A stretch of 64,000 bases of DNA, from NCBI GenBank assembly GCA_050633625.1, contig JBOEGW010000001.1:186001-250000 (forward strand), read 5' to 3'. Positions 59,513-64,000 of this stretch are shown piece after piece. The notes under the pieces were generated by a model, which made no database searches, had not been told where the DNA came from, and saw nothing but the letters and a program-made list of their open reading frames with translations. Numbering within the stretch: the first letter of the stretch is position 1; the number at the start of each line of letters is the position of its first letter. The DNA is from JBOEGW01 sp050633625. Its GTDB lineage: Bacteria; Pseudomonadota; Alphaproteobacteria; Rhodobacterales; Rhodobacteraceae. The position numbers and the translations under genes were made by a program.

Positions 59513-61498
59513 ATGTCGCTCCCACCCGGATTCCTTGACGAAATCAGAAACCGCCTTTCGATCGGTCAGGTCGTGGGGCGCAAAGTCATGTGGGACGCGC
59601 GCAAATCCAACCAAGCCAAAGGCGACCTTTGGGCGCCATGCCCCTTTCACCAAGAAAAATCAGCGTCTTTTCATGTCGATGACAAAAAGGGCTACTACTA
59701 TTGCTTTGGCTGCCACGCCAAGGGCGATGCGATTTCTTTCGTGCGTGAAACCGAAAATGTGGGTTTTATGGAGGCGGTTGAAATCCTTGCGGCTGAGGCC
59801 GGGATGCAAATGCCCGCGCGCGACCCAAAAGCACAAGAAAAGGCGGATCGGCGCACAGTTTTGTCTGATGTGATGGAACAGGCTGTGCAGTATTTCCGCC
59901 TCCAACTCAAGACAAACCAAGGCAGTGGCGCGCGCGACTATCTGGATCGGCGGGGGCTGAAGGACGCCGCGCAAGAGCGGTGGAGCATCGGATATGCGCC
60001 CGACAGCCGGGGCGGTTTGATCAAACATTTCAAAGACAAAGGCGTGGAGGAGGCACTTGTTGTTGCGGCCGGGCTGGCGATTAAACCTGAGGATGGCGGT
60101 GCGGCCTATGATCGGTTTCGCGGGCGCATCATCTTCCCTATTCGCGACGCGCGCGGGCGGGCGATTTCTTTGGGCGGGCGTGCGCTCGACCCAAATGCCC
60201 GCGCCAAATACCTCAACGGTCCTGAAACAGACTTGTTCGACAAGGGGCGCAATCTGTTCAACCTCGGTCCTGCACGTGAGGCCGCAGGCAAAGGGCAAGC
60301 GCTGATTGTTGCCGAGGGATATATGGATGTGATCGCGCTGTCTGAGGCGGGGTTTGGCGCGGCGGTTGCGCCGCTTGGCACGGCCATCACCGAGGATCAA
60401 TTGCGCCTCATGTGGCGCGTGTCCGGCGAGCCGGTGATCGCGCTGGACGGCGACAAAGCCGGGTTGCGCGCCGCGATGCGCACCATTGATTTGGCCTTGC
60501 CTCTGCTGGAAGCGGGCCAAAGCCTCCGATTTGCGATTATGCCCGAAGGCTTGGACCCGGACGATCTGATCAAGGCGCAGGGCGCGGGCGCGATGGCCAA
60601 GCTGATTGAGGGTGCGGTGCCCATGGTGAGTTTGCTCTGGCAACGCGAAACCGAGGGGAAAAACTTCGACAGCCCCGAACGCAAAGCCGCCCTTGATCGC
60701 GATTTGCGCGATGCCATCAAGCGCATCCAAGACCCGTCCATTCGCGGCCATTACGGCGAAGAAATCAAACGTCTGCGCTGGGAGCTGTTCAATCCGAGGC
60801 GCAGCACCGCCGCCACCGCGCGCGCGCCGTGGAAGCCATGGAAACCCGGTCAAAGCTGGAAGGACCGTCCGGCCCCCGCACAGGCCTCCACCAAAGGATC
60901 GCTCCTTGTGGCAGCCTCAGGGGGCGTTGAAGAAGTGTTGCGCGAAGCTGTGGTGCTGGCCACTTTGGTCACTCATCCCGCGCTTTTGGAGAAATTCGAA
61001 ACGCCCTTAGAGCGGCTTGAGATGAGCACCCCAGACCACAAAGCCCTGCAAATGAGGCTTTTGATGCATCAAGGCGATGACACATTGGCGTTGCGCGATG
61101 AAATAGATCAAATGCTTGGCGCGCAGGTGCTTGAAAAGCTCTTCGCCCAGAACCACGTATGCATTGCGCCGCCGATGCGCAAACGCGACGATCTGGACTT
61201 GGCGGCAATGTGTTTAGCGGAGGAGTTTGCAAAGCTCGAAGCCGGGCGCGGGGCCAGCCGGGAAATCGTGGACGCGCAGGCGGAAATTGACGCGCTGGCG
61301 TTTGAGGACGAAGGGCTGACCTGGCGCTTGTCTGAGGCAAATCGCGCGCTGGATGAGGCGCGGCGCGGGCAGGGCGAAAACCGCGGGATGTTTGATCGCG
61401 CGGACAATGGCGTGATGGTTGCACGCGAGGAAAAAGACGCGTTGGATGCGCTCTTGAACGCAATAGAATACCAAAAGGGCCAAGGGAAAACGCCTTGA
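59513..61498 (+). CDS. dnaG: DNA primase
   Basis: Makes RNA primers at the replication fork (661 residues). The CHC2 zinc finger has C43, H46, C64 and C67; the TOPRIM core carries IVAEGYMDVIAL and VIALDGDKAG; the C-terminal helicase-binding domain is long and diverged. ATG at 59513 (MSLPPGFLDEIRNR) is the family start; an ATG six codons upstream is less likely. rpoD follows, giving the classic macromolecular-synthesis pair, though rpsU is absent, as usual in alphaproteobacteria. Confidence 0.96.
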   Translation: MSLPPGFLDEIRNRLSIGQVVGRKVMWDARKSNQAKGDLWAPCPFHQEKSASFHVDDKKGYYYCFGCHAKGDAISFVRETENVGFMEAVEILAAEAGMQMPARDPKAQEKADRRTVLSDVMEQAVQYFRLQLKTNQGSGARDYLDRRGLKDAAQERWSIGYAPDSRGGLIKHFKDKGVEEALVVAAGLAIKPEDGGAAYDRFRGRIIFPIRDARGRAISLGGRALDPNARAKYLNGPETDLFDKGRNLFNLGPAREAAGKGQALIVAEGYMDVIALSEAGFGAAVAPLGTAITEDQLRLMWRVSGEPVIALDGDKAGLRAAMRTIDLALPLLEAGQSLRFAIMPEGLDPDDLIKAQGAGAMAKLIEGAVPMVSLLWQRETEGKNFDSPERKAALDRDLRDAIKRIQDPSIRGHYGEEIKRLRWELFNPRRSTAATARAPWKPWKPGQSWKDRPAPAQASTKGSLLVAASGGVEEVLREAVVLATLVTHPALLEKFETPLERLEMSTPDHKALQMRLLMHQGDDTLALRDEIDQMLGAQVLEKLFAQNHVCIAPPMRKRDDLDLAAMCLAEEFAKLEAGRGASREIVDAQAEIDALAFEDEGLTWRLSEANRALDEARRGQGENRGMFDRADNGVMVAREEKDALDALLNAIEYQKGQGKTP

Positions 61499-61526
61499 GG
61501 CTCGTTTCTTGAGGAATTACCAAGGA

Positions 61527-61586
61527 ATTCGGGATATTCGGGTTGGCGAATCAGTGATTCGCATAGATGATTCGCGTAACCCGAAT
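61527..61586 (+). promoter_or_regulatory. Long inverted-repeat leader before rpoD
   Basis: ATTCGGGTT (61536-61544) and AACCCGAAT (61578-61586) are perfect nine-base arms. Inside, GCGAATCA (61546-61553) can pair with TGATTCGC at either 61555-61562 or 61568-61575. ATTCGGG also occurs once more at 61527. The pairs give either one stem of about 17 bp or a competing compact hairpin, 28 bases before the rpoD ATG. Confidence 0.6.
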
Positions 61587-61614
61587 CACACCGCAGATCG
61601 AAAAGGGATGCTCC

Positions 61615-63615
61615 ATGGCCGCCAAAGACACTGACGACCGCAAGGACAACGACCAAGACGACAATGGCATGGGCGACATGAGCCAAGCTGCTGTGAAGAA
61701 AATGATCGCGGAGGCCCGCGAAAAAGGGTTCATCACATACGATCAGCTCAACAAGGTTTTGCCGCCCGAACAGGTCGCTTCTGAGCAAATCGAAGACGTG
61801 ATGTCGATGCTGTCGGAAATGGGCATCAACATCATCGAGGACGAAGAAGCCGAGGATGCGGATGAAGACAAAGGGGCCACCGATCTGGTGACCGCGAATG
61901 CCGCGCGCGATGTGACGGTGGCCACAGCGGAAACCGAGAAGCTGGACCGCACCGATGACCCCGTGCGCATGTATCTGCGCGAGATGGGCTCGGTTGAGTT
62001 GCTGTCGCGCGAAGGCGAGATTGCGATTGCCAAGCGCATCGAGGCTGGTCGCAACACGATGATCACCGGGCTGTGCGAAAGCCCGCTGACCTTTCAAGCG
62101 ATCACGATCTGGCGCGACGAGCTTTTGTCTGAGGACATTTTGCTGCGCGATGTGATTGATCTCGATACCACCTTTGGCCGCACGATGGGCGAAGAGGAGG
62201 GCGATGACGAAAGCGTTGTCGCCGGGGCTGCGCCAGTGGCCGGTGCGCCTTCTGCGGAGAAAAAGGACGACACGCCGGAACTCGACGCGGATGGCAATCC
62301 GATTGCCAAAGAAGACGATGACGACGATGAGGATGAAGCGGCAAACATGTCGCTCGCCGCGATGGAGGCCGCGCTCAAGCCGCGTGTGCTCGAAACCCTC
62401 GAAGTGATCGCGCATGACTATGAAATGCTGTCGGAAATGCAGGATTTGCGGATGTCCGCGACCCTCAACGAAGACGACAGTTTTTCCAAGAAAGACGAAG
62501 CCGCTTACCAAAAGTTGCGTTCCGAAATTGTGTTGTTGGTCAATGAGTTGCACCTTCATAACAACCGGATTGAAGCACTGGTGGACCAGCTTTACGGCAT
62601 CAACCGCCGGATCATGTCGATTGACAGCTCGATGGTGAAACTGGCCGACCAAGCGCGCATCAATCGGCGTGAATTTGTCGAGGCCTATCGTGGCTATGAG
62701 TTGGACCCGACATGGCTGGATCGCATGGGTGAAAAGCCCGGTCGCGGCTGGCAAGCCTTGATCGAGCGCTCCACTGACAAAATCGTCGAGTTGCGCGGCG
62801 ATATGGCCCAAGTTGGCCAATATGTTGGCGTTGATATCCCCGAATTCCGCCGCATCGTGCAGCAGGTTCAAAAGGGCGAAAAAGAAGCGCGCCAAGCCAA
62901 GAAGGAAATGGTCGAAGCGAACCTGCGTCTCGTGATTTCCATCGCCAAAAAATACACAAACCGCGGCCTTCAATTCCTCGACTTGATCCAAGAGGGGAAC
63001 ATCGGCTTGATGAAGGCGGTTGATAAGTTCGAATATCGTCGTGGCTACAAATTCTCCACCTATGCGACCTGGTGGATCCGCCAAGCGATCACCCGTTCCA
63101 TCGCGGACCAAGCGCGCACCATCCGTATCCCGGTGCATATGATCGAGACGATCAACAAGCTTGTGCGCACGGGCCGCCAGATGCTCCACGAAATTGGCCG
63201 CGAGCCGACGCCGGAAGAATTGGCCGAAAAGCTGCAAATGCCGCTTGAGAAGGTCCGCAAGGTGATGAAAATCGCCAAGGAGCCGATCTCGCTGGAAACC
63301 CCGATTGGCGATGAGGAAGACAGCCAACTTGGTGATTTCATTGAGGACAAGAACGCGGTTCTGCCGCTGGACAGCGCCATTCAGGAAAACCTGAAAGAAA
63401 CCACAACGCGGGTGCTTGCCAGCCTCACGCCGCGCGAAGAGCGGGTGCTGCGGATGCGCTTTGGCATCGGGATGAACACCGACCACACCCTTGAGGAAGT
63501 GGGCCAACAATTCAGCGTGACCCGCGAACGCATCCGCCAAATCGAAGCGAAAGCGCTGAGGAAGCTCAAGCACCCCAGCAGAAGCCGCAAGTTGCGCAGC
63601 TTCTTGGATCAGTAA
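61615..63615 (+). CDS. rpoD: RNA polymerase primary sigma factor RpoD
   Basis: The housekeeping sigma-70 (666 residues). Region 1.1 is at the N-terminus, an acidic insert (about 200-245) follows region 1.2, and regions 2 to 4 are strongly conserved (NLRLVISIAKKYTNRGLQF; TYATWWIRQAITRSIADQAR; C-terminal VTRERIRQIEAKALRKLKHP). ATG at 61615 follows AAAGGGATGCTCC; the start at 61567 lies inside the leader hairpin. A terminator follows seven bases after its stop. Confidence 0.98.
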   Translation: MAAKDTDDRKDNDQDDNGMGDMSQAAVKKMIAEAREKGFITYDQLNKVLPPEQVASEQIEDVMSMLSEMGINIIEDEEAEDADEDKGATDLVTANAARDVTVATAETEKLDRTDDPVRMYLREMGSVELLSREGEIAIAKRIEAGRNTMITGLCESPLTFQAITIWRDELLSEDILLRDVIDLDTTFGRTMGEEEGDDESVVAGAAPVAGAPSAEKKDDTPELDADGNPIAKEDDDDDEDEAANMSLAAMEAALKPRVLETLEVIAHDYEMLSEMQDLRMSATLNEDDSFSKKDEAAYQKLRSEIVLLVNELHLHNNRIEALVDQLYGINRRIMSIDSSMVKLADQARINRREFVEAYRGYELDPTWLDRMGEKPGRGWQALIERSTDKIVELRGDMAQVGQYVGVDIPEFRRIVQQVQKGEKEARQAKKEMVEANLRLVISIAKKYTNRGLQFLDLIQEGNIGLMKAVDKFEYRRGYKFSTYATWWIRQAITRSIADQARTIRIPVHMIETINKLVRTGRQMLHEIGREPTPEELAEKLQMPLEKVRKVMKIAKEPISLETPIGDEEDSQLGDFIEDKNAVLPLDSAIQENLKETTTRVLASLTPREERVLRMRFGIGMNTDHTLEEVGQQFSVTRERIRQIEAKALRKLKHPSRSRKLRSFLDQ

Positions 63616-63621
63616 TCAAAG

Positions 63622-63644
63622 CGCCCCCGGTTGGGGGCGTTTTT
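63622..63644 (+). terminator. Intrinsic terminator of rpoD
   Basis: CGCCCCC, loop GGTT, GGGGGCG: seven perfect pairs, then TTTTT. Confidence 0.93.
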
Positions 63645-63754
63645 GTTGGGACAGGGAGGGCTAGGCGCGAAGTTTTGAGAAGGGCGATAGCGCTTTGACC
63701 ATTGCCCCGGTGACTTCCATGCTGAAAGGAACGCTAACAATTCGGACAACCCTC

Positions 63755-64000
63755 ATGCGCCTTGCCCTTTGCTTTTTCGCTGCCGCCTTCTCTACGTCTG
63801 CTATGGGGCAGGACGCGACCCAAGACCCAACCCTTACCGGGGGCTGTTTTGGCGCCGGGGAGGTGCTGTTTCATTGCACCTTTCAGGGCGGGCAAGAGGC
63901 GGTAGACATCTGCCTTCAGGGTGATGTGGTGCTCTATCGCTATGGACCGGTAAATGGCGCGGCCGAATTATTGCTCGCGCGCCGCGTGATCGGCGTCGAC
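63755..64000 (+). CDS. Secreted hypothetical protein (3' part outside window)
   Basis: Runs off the right edge; 82 codons visible. Residues 1-18 form a signal peptide (hydrophobic FFAAAFSTSAMG) and the mature part is Gly/Cys-rich with four cysteines in the visible portion besides one in the signal (GGCFGAGEVLFHC and DIC); no family is recognised. An in-frame ATG at 63719 would add 12 residues before the signal. No clear ribosome binding site stands before either start, so the start is uncertain. Confidence 0.55.
   Translation, partial: MRLALCFFAAAFSTSAMGQDATQDPTLTGGCFGAGEVLFHCTFQGGQEAVDICLQGDVVLYRYGPVNGAAELLLARRVIGVD

Noticed and set aside
61108..63573. Very long minus-strand open frame opposite dnaG and rpoD
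   Set aside because: It is the antisense shadow of rpoD and the end of dnaG; its composition (His/Phe-rich) is what GC-skewed codon positions produce, and both plus-strand genes are certain.
1..64000. tRNA, rRNA, CRISPR arrays, prophage or complete insertion sequences
   Set aside because: Searched by eye on both strands in the gaps between genes; none recognised.

Overview
The window is chromosomal DNA of an alphaproteobacterium, most likely a marine member of the Rhodobacteraceae (Roseobacter group). The pointers are a moderately high GC content, the ThyX thymidylate synthase in the usual family form, a PHB locus (phaZ, phaC, phaP, phaR) arranged as in Rhodobacter and Paracoccus, the long ybgC-tolQRAB-pal-cpoB-tilS-ftsH cluster, dnaG followed by rpoD, and several short proteins known mainly from this family (DUF2842, the MOSC protein, a 918-residue acidic protein). 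No rRNA, tRNA, CRISPR array, complete insertion sequence or prophage was seen.

Layout. 1-6.7 kb: a lipoprotein cut by the left edge, thyX with a low-GC interrupted gene behind it, two near-identical cold-shock genes flanking a DUF2177 membrane protein, an ArsC-like protein, then a minus-strand four-gene cluster (DUF2282 precursor, DUF692/MNIO enzyme, DUF2063 partner, DoxX protein) that matches the bufferin type of copper-related RiPP cluster. 6.8-10.6 kb: thrS and two overlapping alpha/beta hydrolases. 10.6-15.2 kb: PHB metabolism, with two textbook-like PhaR operators before phaP. 15.2-25.3 kb: a LysR regulator, then minus-strand genes: a VOC protein and DegT aminotransferase pair, and an apparent eight-gene operon with a polar amino-acid or amine ABC importer, a class I amidotransferase, a glutamine-synthetase-like ligase and an acyltransferase; a TerB-like protein follows. 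25.3-40.3 kb: housekeeping genes (pyrG, secG, purA, thiamine diphosphokinase, rpiA, gor, hflKC, a Do-type periplasmic protease) and the large repetitive acidic protein. 40.4-41.7 kb: a low-GC acetyltransferase and about 600 bases with no convincing gene. 41.7-54.2 kb: ruvCAB, a conserved unknown, thpR and the Tol-Pal/tilS/ftsH cluster. 54.3-64 kb: a methyltransferase, a MOSC protein, one-carbon metabolism (fhs, a small chorismate mutase, folD), a TetR regulator with a perfect operator palindrome, dnaG, rpoD and the start of a secreted protein.

Most genes are ordinary core genes. The parts that go beyond ordinary annotation are the MNIO/DUF2282 cluster; a family of at least six intergenic elements made of one or two hairpins followed by a TATTTTTGGAAC-like box and a purine-rich tail, found just downstream of stop codons; a long, possibly switching hairpin in the rpoD leader; the PhaR and TetR operators; a possible LexA box before ruvC; and the interrupted gene behind thyX. 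Function calls rest on recognising protein families by eye; no database search was run.
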